Source: Prunella strophiata (lineage: Eukaryota > Chordata > Aves > Passeriformes > Prunellidae). From it: 64,000 bases of DNA. Positions 16,801-30,600 of the stretch are shown piece after piece. The stretch is from contig JAZBQD010000015.1 in assembly GCA_036583965.1 (NCBI GenBank), positions 19,720,310 to 19,784,309 of the forward strand, written 5' to 3'. A program made the position numbers and the translations under genes. The notes under the pieces were generated by a model, which was given only the letters and a program-made list of their open reading frames with translations, was not told the origin of the DNA and did not search any database. The first letter of the stretch is position 1, and the number at the start of each line of letters is the position of its first letter.

Positions 16801-19597
16801 GGTAGAACATCAGGAAGATAAACTCACATTCTCTTCTTAGTCCTTCATACACAACCAACATGGAATATCCTTATTCCTGTTAAAATCCCTCTGGTGGCCA
16901 TGTCTAATCATCCCCCCCTCACCTCTCTGACAAACCTACTCAATGGCAACAAAACATCTTCTTGTTGTTTCTCTTCACCTTGTTTGGCAAAAATGAGTCC
17001 TAAAATGCCTTTCCCCTTAAAACACCTGCTGTTCTCTCATGACTATCCTGCTGTACCTGAGTGTGCTCTCCAGGAGAGAGGTCAGTGTCCCTCCACATCA
17101 CCTCTGCCCAGTACTAAGTACCTGTTTAGCATTGCCCTTCCACAAAAAGTGCTTTCTTCCAAACAGCAGGAGCTACTCCCCTCTCCAGCTCCCGTCTGTG
17201 CTAGGAAACCAGTTCTGACCCATTTAATGAAGGTAGATCATTATTTGTTTAAAGAGCTCATTGGCCATTACTTTATTTCCACTAGTAAAACCTGAAAGAA
17301 AGCAAACTTTTATTTCACAGTTTGTTTCAGTGATTAAAGTTTGAAATGCAGGGAATAAACATTAACAAAGAGCTTGGATATAAATGTCCTGGCATGTTTT
17401 TAATTATAATTTAAATTATAATTTTTCCATAATTTTAATTATACTTTTAATCTCAAGTGCTTTTTAATAGGAAGTAAAATCCAGTCCATTTAAAAATACA
17501 GGTATGATAAGTGTAAAGGCATGAAAGAATAAGTGCAAAAAAAAAAGGTAACAGGAAATAACATCTATACTCATGAGACTCTGAAATACCTTTGGTGCCA
17601 GCCATCTCAATCACTGCAAACACCACTGGTTAATACTGGCAGTGAGCTTTACCAGTGAAAGCAGGCAGAGAGCAGCCAGATGCCTTCAAAGACTGATCCA
17701 ACAAGTGGCCACTGTGAAGGGAAGGATGCAGAATCTGTCTTTTGATGTGCAGCCTTCTGAAACAGCACGTTGAGACTGGGTGGTCAAACTTCACAGCAAA
17801 ACAGGATTCCTCATCCTCTTCAGCTACTGCATTTTTCAGTGCTTTGCAGAATGCTAAACTTATTTTTGTTAAAGAAGTTCAACTTTCTGTATTAATTTTT
17901 TTTTCTATTTTGCTTCTGAATTTCAACTGGAGTTGACTGTTTAAGCCAAATATATTCTGTATCCTGTAAGGAAAAAGGAGCTACAGTTCTCTGTAAATCA
18001 GCTGAACAGTTGTCAAAGAAAATAGTATGATACTTCAGCTTGTTAGTGCTCCATCACTGAATTGTTGGGGTTTTTACTTTAAAAAAACACAAGGATTTAA
18101 ACAGGTTTTAAATACTGCAGGTTTTCTTTTTTACTTCTGTGGTAATAGTACATTTTAAATGTCACAAACATTATTTTGTTTATATTTTCAAACTTATTTT
18201 TTCAACTATGTGCACAGATTTACACTCTAGGTAAAGTCTACCCTGGTTTTCACTAAATTCATTTAGCAAAATAGAGCACTAAGATACAGTATAAACAACA
18301 TGTACCATAAAACTACCATATTGGTAATTTCAGGTGCTGTTTATTTCACAAATCAAAGTATTATTTGATATGCTAAATTTATCTTGCCCTTTGAAAGATT
18401 TTCTATGCAACCTGAAAATTCAGTGCAATGCATAATTTGAACTGGTTTATGACATCTTCATTCAGAGAAAGACTATTTAGCACACGTAATTCCAGGTTTG
18501 GAGAAGCTGTCAGTATCCTATATTCTATCTTCTTGCAAACAGTGGCACCAAACAAGACTAAAATGGCTGTATCAATGTAAACAGCTGGATCTACAGTACA
18601 TCTTCCAGAAGACTGCCAGCCTCCATTAAATAATTCAGCTGATGGAGATGCCCCAGGGAGAAGTTATTCTCACAGGTTCAAAAACCCCCTTTGAACATGA
18701 ATGGTTTAACTTCATTCAGATAACAAGAGGAAAGCAAATAAATAAATACCTTTTGTTAGAGAAGCTGCTTATGAGATTCTGCACTGCCCCTCACCATAAG
18801 GCAGTCAGTCTTCCAGGCACTGACTCATCTCTGTGCCTCTCTTCTGTTTCCTTCTCATCACTGATGTGAGCATTCAAACAGCACTTTAACTTCCCATTCA
18901 CTGCTTGGGTACTTGGGGGTTAAAGCACCCAGAGAGGTCACAGCCTCTTTGGCTGTAAGGATCACCCTGGGAATTCTGAGTCTGTTTTTTCTGGTACAGC
19001 TGCCCTGGAACACACAAAGTGCTACAGTCTCAATCTACCACTGATGCATTTCACTGCCAGTCAATGTTTTGACTATTGCTTCGTATTTCACACTTCTTTG
19101 ATAATTTACGTATTTTTAAGCCCACAGTATTGCTATAACTTCAAAATTACTTTGTATTTATCTTTTTATTTATCCACAAAAGCATTTTTTTTCAGAACTT
19201 CCTAAAAAGGGGGAATAGCACTAAAAAATTAAAAATCAGTATTTTAAGAAGGTGGCAGCATGTGCAGTCTGGAAATACACATTCTACATAATCTAAAGGA
19301 GGTCTATTAGAGGTCATGAAAGAAAAAATCTTGTAAACATTAGGATGAAAGAACAAGTTCAAGTTCCTCACTCCTTCATAAGTCTGTATTCATGTGAACA
19401 ATTCCCAGCATTGTTCTGTCTCAGTTTCTCACACAGGAGAAATAAAAACATTGCAATACTTACTAACTCACACAGCCCTACTAAAAAATACTTGTTTTAG
19501 GTACAAAAATACTACAGTAGTGGGTAGAGCAACAAACATGCCACATCTAGTTACTGAGAAATATCCACTCAGAAGCTCTTACTATACAACAGCATAT
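10856..19597. other. Intergenic, CTHRC1 upstream to FZD6 tail
   Basis: GC-rich to about 11.1 kb, then ordinary AT-rich sequence. It contains a T/C-rich tract near 11469-11500 and a 45-bp tandem duplication at about 12698-12787. A plus-strand donor-like AAG|GTAAGG lies at 11140. No protein gene recognised. Confidence 0.6.
12698..12787. repeat. 45-bp tandem duplication, two diverged copies
   Basis: TAATAAACTTGCCTGAGCA followed by a CTGACCA-C/T-GATC segment appears twice at an offset of 45 bases (from 12698 and 12743), with a few mismatches. Confidence 0.75.
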
Positions 19598-19603
19598 TTT
19601 ATT
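19598..19603 (-). promoter_or_regulatory. FZD6: Candidate FZD6 distal poly(A) signal
   Basis: First AATAAA I find on the minus strand beyond the FZD6 stop, about 1.85 kb downstream. ATTAAA variants closer to the stop (21308-21313 and 21111-21116) are alternatives. Which one is used cannot be told from sequence. Confidence 0.35.
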
Positions 19604-21444
19604 ACTAACAAATACAGTAATAACAAAACTACTGAACATGTGTATAAAGTTACCTGGTTACAAACAGAACTAGAAAAATGAAGGGTATTTAGTGCACCTT
19701 TTCACAGGAGGTTTTTCATGTCTTTCTTACTGTCCACTCAGTAGCAAGAATTCTGTGTACTTTTAATGGGACAATTCTGAAAGAAAGAGCATATCCCACT
19801 GAAGGCAATAAATTACAAATGCTAAAATGCAGATACTGTAATATAAAGGTAAAGAAATTTCATTTTTAATGCGTGATGGATAAAACAAATAACTTTGGTT
19901 TATCAGAACCGTAGTTCCTGTTGTTCCAGCATTTACATGTTCTTTGTACCAAGCAATTTTCATTGTTCAATGCATCACCATGAATGCTGCCCTAATTCAC
20001 AGTAAATTCTCTGCATAATACCATAATATTGAGACATATTCTTATTAGTGGTCAAATGCAAGATGCTGGACAGTTTTACAAAATGCACTGACATTTAGGT
20101 TTCGAAAACAGCAAAATCTGTCTCCAAATTATCTCAAGTAATAAATCCTATTGGTTCTTAAAAAAATCGTGACTTAAATGAAGTCAGATAAGGAAATTGT
20201 TATCCACATCAGCACTACTTGCTCCTGAGAACCACCTGGCATAAGAAAGGTTATATGTATTAAGGCCTTTTTGATTTAAAGAAAATATATTGCTATAGCA
20301 CAATAGAAAATTAGGCTTTGGAGGAAAAGTACTAAGGCTGTCTTCTCAGTAAATAGATTGTTAAAGAAACCTGCATATTAATAACTCATCAGTTATTTGC
20401 AGCAGTTATCTGCAAGATATTTCTTTATAGCATTTAAAAAACAAATGAAGTTACTCACATAGAAACAGCACGAGATGAGCTGTCACTGCAGCTCAGGACA
20501 AAAGTCCCAAGGCTGTGCCCACTGAGCCCAGGAGTCTGAGGTGCTCCCTTTGGCACCATGCCCTGAACACCAGGCCAGGAGAGGCTCCAAGGGGCATTTT
20601 TCTGAGACAGTGCTGCACCTTCAGCATCACCCCTGCAGCAGGACCTGTCTCACCCCAAATATCAGTGCATGCTATGGATAAAGGTCCAGCCTGCTTTTCT
20701 CAGAACTGTGTCATGTTGGCTGATCACCAGGGGACTGCTGGCTTCAGCAACACCCTAAGGGAAGCACGGGAACTTTCCCAAGTTTGTACAATACATACAA
20801 AAAGTAGTTCTAAAGATTGACCTTATGCAGTCACTTATTTACAAAATTCATTTTTATGTACAAAATAAACTGCTATAATTTCAGATTCCCTTTTATATTC
20901 AGTGTACAAGCTACCATAAACCAGTGCTATAATTGATACAGCATGATGCCATAATTTAGAGTACTTAGAAATTTGTGCATCACTTACTTAAGTGATGCTG
21001 TTGTTTAAAAGACAGTAAAAAAGAGAAAAAAATTAACAAGTTTTGAAAAATATTGAAGAGGCAGACAGAATTTTATACCTCGAGAAGTAACAGTGCTTTC
21101 AAAGCACTATTTTAATGCAATTCATTACAAAGTGTTTTTTATATAAAGAATAATATTTGTCTCTAATCTTTTTCTTACATTATTGCCATGTCCTACAGAA
21201 CTTCAACTTCCATTAGTCCTGGACAGGATTAAATACAGTACACTATTGCTAGCTGTCCCCACAACAAAACATACATTTTTTAAGTGCAAAGCAGGATATA
21301 TGTGTTTTTTAATAAGGCACAGAATATCCATTATTTCCAGTGTAACAAAGAACTCATATCAGTTTTATACAATTCAAATGTTTATACAAATTTTCAATCT
21401 TTCAGTTTTATGCAATGCAAATGTTCATATACATTTTCAATCTT

Positions 21445-21601
21445 TCAAGGATTAGAACTGTTTCCTGAATCCAACTCTCTTCTGGTATCTGAAGCTGAGT
21501 AGACAAGCAGTGACACGGAAGGTGACTGTGGGACATCAGGTCTTTGGGAACAGCTCCTTTGTAGTGAAGGAGATTCACTAAAATCATTTTTAGGAGTTAT
21601 T
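21445..21601 (-). CDS. FZD6: FZD6 coding exon 6 (C-terminal tail end and stop)
   Basis: After acceptor CTTACAG, one base completes Arg658 and the frame reads [16 protein letters not shown] to GNSSNP, then TGA at 21445-21447. The SLLVYSASD segment corresponds to the conserved SLLVHPVSG of mammals. There is no obvious C-terminal PDZ ligand. Confidence 0.93.
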
Positions 21602-24600
21602 CTGTAAGTAATGAAAAATAAAACACAAACAGTAAGCTTTAAGCACAATTTAATTTCCATTATACTGGAAAAAAAACTGAGTAGTGAAATCATAATATAT
21701 TTTCAACTGTATTCTTTTCAAAAGAATGCAGTACAGTTCTGTACACTTTTCCAAGCCTACAGTCACCACTGTTCTTTTTCAGACCCATCACCTCTCAAAG
21801 TGATTGCAGTGCAGACACAGGTTTCTTGAGGGTCACTGTTCAGCAAGGCAAGAATATCCTAGAAGCTGAAGTTCCAGCATGCAATGCTTAAAAGAAAAAG
21901 AAGAATCCTACAAAAATACAAAACAGCCCAGAAGGCAAACATACACAGCCACAGTCTGCAAGTTCTCTTGACAGCTACTGAAGGTCAAGTGTATCCTGAG
22001 AGCACACTCATTCTTCAGAGAGAAGAAACAGAACACTACCAAAAACAGTGGTAATATGTAGAAACAAAGAACATACTGAGCTACAGAGCCTTACCTTCCT
22101 TCACTTACTCTCTTAATACTCTCAGCCAAAGTACTCATATGGCAGCTGCTGTCAGCTTTGTTTCTCCTTTCCACCTGATCCACGGTCAGTTTAGCAGTGG
22201 GTAACATCTGATCTCCGCTGTTTTCACCTTCCTCCACTCTTCGGGCGGATGCTCCGTCTGCCTCCATCTCCTTCTCAGATGTCTCTGGAGAGCTTTTAAT
22301 TTCTGCCACAGTTTCTTGGCTCAAGTAATCATGATTAGTGATTGCTACTGCAGAAGTGCCATGATTTGTTGTGCCACCCGTACTGGTCCCCATTGACTTT
22401 GAAATGACTTTCAGTCTGTGTGAAGTTGACTTGTAGTGCTTCTTTTTATGTTTAACTTTGGAATTGTGCCTCAAGAAAAATTCACATGATTCTTGCAGCA
22501 CTCTTCGACTCTCACTGATTGGACTGGAAGAGAGTACAAGCACATAAGTGAACAAAGAGGATACCCTTAGCTATAATATAATAAAGAGTAGTACACAAAA
22601 CCTTGAAAGAACAGCAACCAGTGATGCAATCTGAGCTGGGTGTCAATGAACACAGGGAAAAAACTGTATGTGAAAAGAGGAGGAAAAATCATAATGACTC
22701 CAAAGTAATTGTCTGTGGAACAAATAAATAGAGCAGATTTCTATATTTCTTACTTCTGCAAATAGGTCCAATGACTAAAGTGAATTAACGACCTACTAGA
22801 GAGAAAAGAATAATTAGCTCATAAGCAGCTGCATTACCAAGTTTATATCAGAGTCAACCTCCTCCAAATGAAAAAATACAAGCATTGTAAAAATGACTTC
22901 ATTATTTTTAAATCCTTGTAGCTAAAAGCAATTAACATCTGAAACAAAAATTATACAGGAAATGTAAAAAGAGGGGAGAGGGAAATAAGATATAAATTCA
23001 CCATTGAGGAATGGAGATGTAAAATAAAACGAGCTTAGAGACTACTGCCTTGGGAAATCCAAAGAAATAAAATTATCTAAAACCACAATATCATTTATAA
23101 GTAACAGATAATCTAAAAAAGAAATAATCAAGACATAAAAAAGAATTGAAAAAAAACAACAACTACAAGAAATGGAGACAAAATTTATAAGCTATTTAAA
23201 TCCACAGATATAAGTTTGCTTAAATTAGGTAATAAAACTGAATTATTCTGTTTAATTAAAAAAAAAGGAGCACTAGATTAACACAGTAAAAGTGATAGTA
23301 AGGAGGGTTCAATGAATATTAATTTTAAAAGAAGATAAGCCTGGCAGAGGAGAAAAGAGGATATTATTATTGCATGACAGCAAACATAGTACTAAGTACT
23401 GTGTCAAAGGAAGTGATCACAACACATGAAAAGAACTAAACTGATGGCTGAAATTATCTTCCCTCCTTTGACTGTGAACCAGAGTTGTATTAGCCAATGC
23501 TAGACCCAGCAACAAACATTCTGCTCTACAAAAGAAATCAGCAGAGGAAAGTATTTTCTGTTTTATTCAGACTGTTTAAAAGTCACTGCATATTTAAAAC
23601 TTCCCCAGATTCCAGTGGAATTCTGCTGATGCCCTAAGCAGCATTTATAGTCTGAGGACATTTTGATAACCTGAGCTGTATATAAACAAAACATGACTGA
23701 AAGCCAAATTTAAGTATACACTTTAAAAAACAGAGAAAAATAAATTTCTTACTCTCTTTTGCGGTTTCTGTTGAAGAAATTGGCCCATTCGGAACAGGTC
23801 TTTTTACTTCCCACCCAGAACACTGGAGATATGCCAACAATTAATGTTAGCAAATATTTCATCAGAAACAAAAAGATTTCTGGTCTTGCTAGTGCCTTTG
23901 CCTAGAAGATAACAAAACTTAATAAATGCAAAGAAGAAAATATACTCATTGATTTATTTTTTTTAATGAAGAAAACAAATACATTTCTTAAATGAGAGAC
24001 TTTCTCCCTATGAGTGTTGTTCTTTGTTGAGGCTTGTACTGTGGACAAACATCAGACATGTACAGACAAGTCATATGTGGTTCAGCTGAATATACACACA
24101 GAAGAGATCTGTCAGAAGGAATTGTTTTTTCCTTTAAATTGAAAGGAAAGGTACTTTTGGGAATAATAGTATTAGTAAAAATGTTCTCCTGAGGTAAGTG
24201 TGAAAGATTTATCCCTTCAAAAATTTATCCCTTAAAAGAAACAGCAAGTGGATCACAGACTCACAGAATGGTTTGGGTTGGAAGAGACCTTAAAGACCAT
24301 CAACTTCCACCCCAGCTGCCACAGGCAGCAACACCTCTCCCTACACCAGGCTGATCAAGCCTCATCCAGCCTGGCCTTGAACACTTCAGGGATGAGGCAG
24401 CCATAACTTCTCTGGCAAACCCATTTCAGTGCCTCTCCACCTTCAAAGTAAAGGATTTCTTCCTAACAGCTAATCTAAACTTACCCTCTTTTCAGTTCAA
24501 AGCTATTCCCCCTTGTCCTGTCACTACATGCCCTTGTAAAAAGTCTCTCTTCCTCTTTCTTGTAGGCTCCCTTCAGGTACTGGAAGGATTAGTTGGGAGT

Positions 24601-27600
24601 TAATCTGATTAGACAGCATCTTCAAGGAGCTGCAGGGAACTACACAGTAGCTTTCTGTTTATTGCAAAATTAATCCACCTATTTGCAGAGCTGTATCATA
24701 GGAGCTGAGACATTTAACTCAGTGAGAGATCATTATCTTCAGCTCTCATGCTGCATATTTAATTTATGCCACTTGTTTTATTTGCCAGACCCATCTATGA
24801 AAGTCACTGTTTTTGTCAGCCAGGTAACATTAGCTGCTTCAGTTTGTTTTTATTTGGTTTTCATCTGGCAAATGTAACAAAAGTCTACAAGCCAGCCCAG
24901 GTAAGCCAAGGCCAAGCACATCACTTTGAGCTATTCCACAATTAGCACACACTGTCTATCATAGGGACAGATCCCATAAAGTAGATCTTTGTGTAATATT
25001 TAATGTTGACATTTCTTCCTTCCTAATGGGTTAATTAAAGGCTAAAAATACATGCTCTGTGTTATTATGCCAAGCTGTTATATTTAAAGCAACTCCAAAA
25101 CGAATTTGTTAATTAGTTTTCAAAGCATAAAAGTCTCGTTTTCAAACTAGTATATTCTGAAGCATTTAGCTTTATACAGAGCTCAGAATAAAACCCACTG
25201 AAGTCAAAATACACTCGTTAAGAAACAGTATTGGAAGCCAAAATAACCAAGTTGTCTGTGAGCTGTGCTACTCTCAGCCTACACTGACTTCACTCCAGAG
25301 GATAATAAATGACATTTAAGAATGTAAAGAGATCAATCCTGATCATTCCATAATGCCTGTGTTTATATTCCTCCTTTTTAATGGTAGTTTATTGCAGCAA
25401 AAACATAGATGAGAAGTGTAATACAATGAAAGATGACACAAGATATTTGCATTTCTTAGTGATGTTGTCTTATATATTTATTCTTAAATGGAAAAAAAAC
25501 AATACTTGCAAGTATATAAAACTCCCTGCAACTGCAGCAGATTTAATCCACTGAACATAGGCAGATTTAATTTAAAAGCCTTTCCAAGGAAGTTGGATTT
25601 TAAGAGACAAATGTTAAAGACAACCACCTCCACAATTTTAAGTTGAGGTTTTTTCTTTATTTGCTTTTTTTTTTTTGGTTGGTTTAATAAAGAATTCTTG
25701 GCATTTCTGAAAATCAGCCTGCGAACGACAGCTATTGTGGAAAAAAATATATGGGAAATTTGTTCAGTAATTTCAAGTGGTTTTCACTTCTGCACTTTAA
25801 GGAAAAAAAGTGATTCTAAATCTAGTGGTTATAAGCAGCATTTAAAATCCAATTTAGTCTAAATTTTTAAGAATCCTTATTTCAGCTTCAACTAAAATTG
25901 ATGAAAATTCAACTTAGGTACTTTGATACTGAGCTTGGCACTGAAGTACTAAACAAATGCTTTTAGAAACAAATATTGCAAAGAATAACCCTCCTCCATC
26001 ACAATTTGTAACATGAAGTTCAAAAATCATAAAAAAGCTATATATTCTGTTAGAGCTGCAAGTTGGAATTTAATTGCCTGAATGCTACCAATCAGATTAG
26101 AATTTTCAAAGCAAAAGTAATATTCAATTGTTTCTGACTTAAAGAGGAACTAATCACTCCATGTTTTTGAACTGATTGCTTAACAGTAAAAACAATTTAC
26201 TCATTGCATGGCAGATATGCATAAGGGTTCTTGCTAATTAACTTTACAGTATTATTTATAAAAGAAAACCTTACTTGCCTGATAAGGGCAAGGAATATGG
26301 TACTGGTCACAGTGGTCAAACACCCAAGTAGTTTCCCAGATTTTCCGGTTCACCAGCTCATAAACGTAACATCCAAGAAGCGCTACAAGGGGCACCAAGT
26401 ACAAACCGCTAAAAACTCCAATGCGGATCATGAACTTCTTGAGCTTCTCCTGGTTCCTGCCGTCGTGCTGAATGACCTGCCGCACGTGGTTTAGGGAAAT
26501 GATGCCGGCTAGAAGGAGAGACAGACCGAAAAAGACACAAAGGCACAGCGGCAAAAGCACGAAGTACAGGGAGGCGTCCAGGTCATAGAGCCCCACAAAA
26601 CAAACTCCACTGATATTGTCCCCTTCGACTTTGTTCATGGCAAGGAGCATAATGGTCAGAAAACCAGGTATTCCCCAGGCAACTGCATGGAACCACATGG
26701 CCTTTTGTGCAATAGCTTCACAGCTCCATTTTCTTCCCGCTGCAAGGAACCAAGTGATGGTCAGAATCACCCACCAAATAGTTCCTGCCATAGTGAAAAA
26801 GTACAAAACCATGAAAAGGACAGTACAGGCTTTGTTTTGGGAGCCAAGAACAACCGTTTCACCAATTTCTAACTTATCATCTGCCTCATTACAGGCAGTT
26901 CTGTTCCCAAGTAAAAATCCAATAAAGTACATTAGAGAGACTATGCTGTAACAGACAGAATAATATATGATTGGTCTCTCTGGGTACCTAAACCTTTTAA
27001 CATCAATCAGAAAAGTTAGGAATGTGAAAAGCGTAGCACAAAGACAAAAGATTGAAACTATTCCAATGAAGCTTTTTGCCACATCCAATTCATAATTTTT
27101 GAAGTACATATTGGGACATGGGGGTGCACACTGATCAATTCCCAGAAACTTGTAGCCTTGTCCATTGGTAGTGTGTAGGTGTCGGGGACACCAGAATCCA
27201 TAATCTCTTCGGATTTGGCTTGGGGTCTTCTGAGTTCCATGTACATTTGTGGTTACAGCAGCAGTGGCAGGAGCAGTCTCATCACAGTTGATTAGTCTGA
27301 ATAAATAAAGATAAGAGGAAATATCTTAATAGCCCTCATTCTCAACTAGAGCTGATGCCTTAGGTTTTAGCTTTTATATTTTTCAGATTCCGTGCTGCTT
27401 TAGTGTGTAGTTCTGAGCTTCATATTAAGGGATGGTAAGTTCTCTTCAGAGTAGGTAGACAAAACAATTCCTTTCCTAGTGTGGAACCAAGGACAATCAC
27501 CCAAATTTCAGGCCCAAGAGCATAACCAACGTGGGCTGAAGAGAGGAAAACAAAAAGGATGGGACTTCATAACCTAAAGCTGTACTGGACAATTAACTCC

Positions 27601-30600
27601 AATATGCTAATGGACCAGAACTTATAAAAGTGAGAGACCCCGTGACCAGTCGCCCATCTTGTGACCATTTTGGGTTCACCTGGGGTGTAGCCCTGGCTGG
27701 GCTCTTGTGCTGCCCAAGGTGTATCCACTGAGGCCTTCCAATAAATACCTACTTTATCCTTGAACTCTGTCTAGCCTCTGTTCTAGGTCAGCCTTGATAA
27801 GGCATCAGAATTACTTCTTAGAAATATGAGAAAAATCTGATCCTAAGCACTGTTAAATTTTACAGATGATGCAAATGTGAAATTAGATAAAATCAGATGG
27901 CATTAAAAAACCAAACTTCAACTATCTTAATTTCAGAAGATTTCAATTGCATTTATTTAACTGTTGCTCTCTAGCTGTTGTTTTATAGTTTATGAAACCT
28001 ACTCAAATTGCAATCATTTTACACTTTAAAATCATACTCAACTTTTACATATGTACATAAAATATTCACAGTATTTTTTTTAATTTTTGATAACAGACTG
28101 TGACAGCAAAAAAATCTTGTGAAAATACAATGCTTCCAATTAAGGAAGAAGACTGACATCATACTTGATGACTAGTACAGGATTATTAGAATTTTTTTGT
28201 GTTGTACTGCTACTTCATTACCAACAATAAACAACCTAAGTGAAAAAAAAAACCAAAAATCTAAGTAGAAAATGAAAGCAATGTCAACATTATTAGTATT
28301 TTAGCAGTTTTCTAGCTCTGTGATGTTAATTTAAAAACTGCTCAAGACTCGACTGCTCCAGGGTTTAACTGGACACAAGATGTGATTTTTTATATGGATA
28401 ACACCATATTAGCAGTGCTGGATGTATCTTCAAATGAGATTATATAACCCAAGCAGGTAAGCATTTACTCAAAATGGGATTTATGGTCACATGCATTCCA
28501 AGTTTAAGTGTAGGTTTAAAGGAACAAGTTTCACATTCTGGCTTTTAAAGTAAAATTCTGTTACCTTGACATTCTCTGTCAAACACTATTACAAGAGTCT
28601 CTCAATTCAGTATCCAAGTTCAGCTCCAGCTAAAAACTCCTTCAGTTCTTTGTTTTACTGTACTATCATGCTGTCCAATTAAATCCAGACTAATTGTTAA
28701 GAAAACTGATTCTATGGCAGATTCTTTCATTAACCACAGGCTGGAGCAGTACGTGTGGAAACAGAGTGAACTTCATTCACTCATTGTCTTAATCAGCTCC
28801 ATGTTCATCTGTAAGAACACAGAGGTGTGAACCTCAGTATTCCAGTTAGTGCCCATGCTCACGCCAGCTCCTCTTCCATGGGCTGCAGCAGCAGCATCTC
28901 TGCTGCTCTAAGGACATCCTGGACTTCTCAGAACATGGACATGGACTTTTCAGTATTGGCTATCAGGGAAGTGTCACTTCACATATGAACAGAAAAGGTT
29001 CATTTTCAGTAAATGCTAACAGTATTAAAATAATTTTAAGCTGCACTAAATCCTGCAAAAAACATAATTTGATTTAAAATGTCATTTTAAAGATATATTG
29101 AATAACTGAGTTCACTTGCAATTGTCCCATTTTTTCAAAACAATCCTTGATGATATCTGCTGGCTGAGGGGCACTATTGTTGCACAGAACCCCACAAAAG
29201 ATGGGAGAAGTTAATGCTTTCTTGTCTTAAAACTCCACAGCTTCCATTTTTCTGCAGAACTATGGGAAATGGCATTAATGTCACTTGTCATATTGACTCC
29301 AGTACTGATTTCTACCAGAAGTCATCCACAGGACAACTGTCCCAGCTCTCCCTCAGCCCCATCACAGATTAGCAACTGCATGTGGGGTAGAAAAATTGAG
29401 TTTCCAGTCTCTGCTCCTTTCCTGTACCTCTTGACCTGATGTGTGTTAAAAATGAAAAAAAAATCCTGGCCTTAATAATTTATAAATATCCACAGTTGGA
29501 GGTCATAATCTCAAAAGGATTGCACTGGAGTGCTTCCAGTGGTTTCTATTTAAAATATGTAGATATCTCTTCCCCAAATAAAGTATTAACTGTCCTCTAT
29601 TTGAAACAGACACATGAACACTTTTAAGGAAAAGGTGACATTTCAAAAAAGAGAGTTTTGGCAGGCAGTACAGGAAAAGCAACACAAGGCTAGGTTGACA
29701 TGTTTAAACAGTCAGGAACAACATAAGGTTTCTACTATGTAATGTTCTGGGTCTGTTGAAATACAGAATATTCTATATTTCATTATCTTATGACCAGTTA
29801 CTTCTAAAACCCCTAATAAAGTAAGCATGATCATCCCTAGTTTAGAGATCAGAAACCAAAGCGAAATCTATGATGTAACATGTAATATTTTAAATTTTTA
29901 GAAATGTATAGTAAAAAAGCTACCTCTTGCAGGGATCTGATTATTGAAAAGAACTGCTGCAGAGCTTTGTTGCAAAAACTGTCACAGGCAGAAAATGCAG
30001 GTGATAATTTGAATAACAAAAAAGTTTTAATAAAGAAAGGGTCCCATGCATAAGCACTGCAGGGTCAGCATACTAAGGAAGTTACTGCAAAGTGATACTT
30101 AACATTCTGCCTCAGATTTTCAACTCAGTCTGAGTCAAACATGAAAATACCACTCCCACCACCTGTCAATATGAAAAATACCTGCTACATTCCAGCTCTT
30201 CAGGCCATGCAATTCCAAAAGTGTCCATCAACTGCTTACAGTCAGAATACACTTTCTCACAGAGGCTTCGACACGGGTGAATCACGTGAATCTGATCGAG
30301 GCAGGCTGGGACAAAGGCTCTGCACAGAAATGTGTGGACGTCTGGTGAACAGTGAAGATTCATAAGAATAAGGAAAGGCTACAGGGAAGAAAAAGGCTTT
30401 GGTTAGCAATTTTTAAAAGATAATTCAAAGCACCAAAACTAACTTTCATCACTAGGGCTTACATTTAATCCTATGTAGGTTTTGAAAAGATACTAGAAAA
30501 TAGTGTTTGTTCAGCAGTTCTGAAAAAGCAAAAGCCACTGGCCTGAGTGGCAAGAGGCTCCATTGGTACTTTCAGCCCAGTCCTTGTCCCAGGATCTTGG

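Noticed and set aside
26274..26278. GT donor four bases inside the FZD6 intron as the real exon 3 end
   Set aside because: It would add four bases, shift the frame and lose the conserved AK-ARPE join with exon 4.
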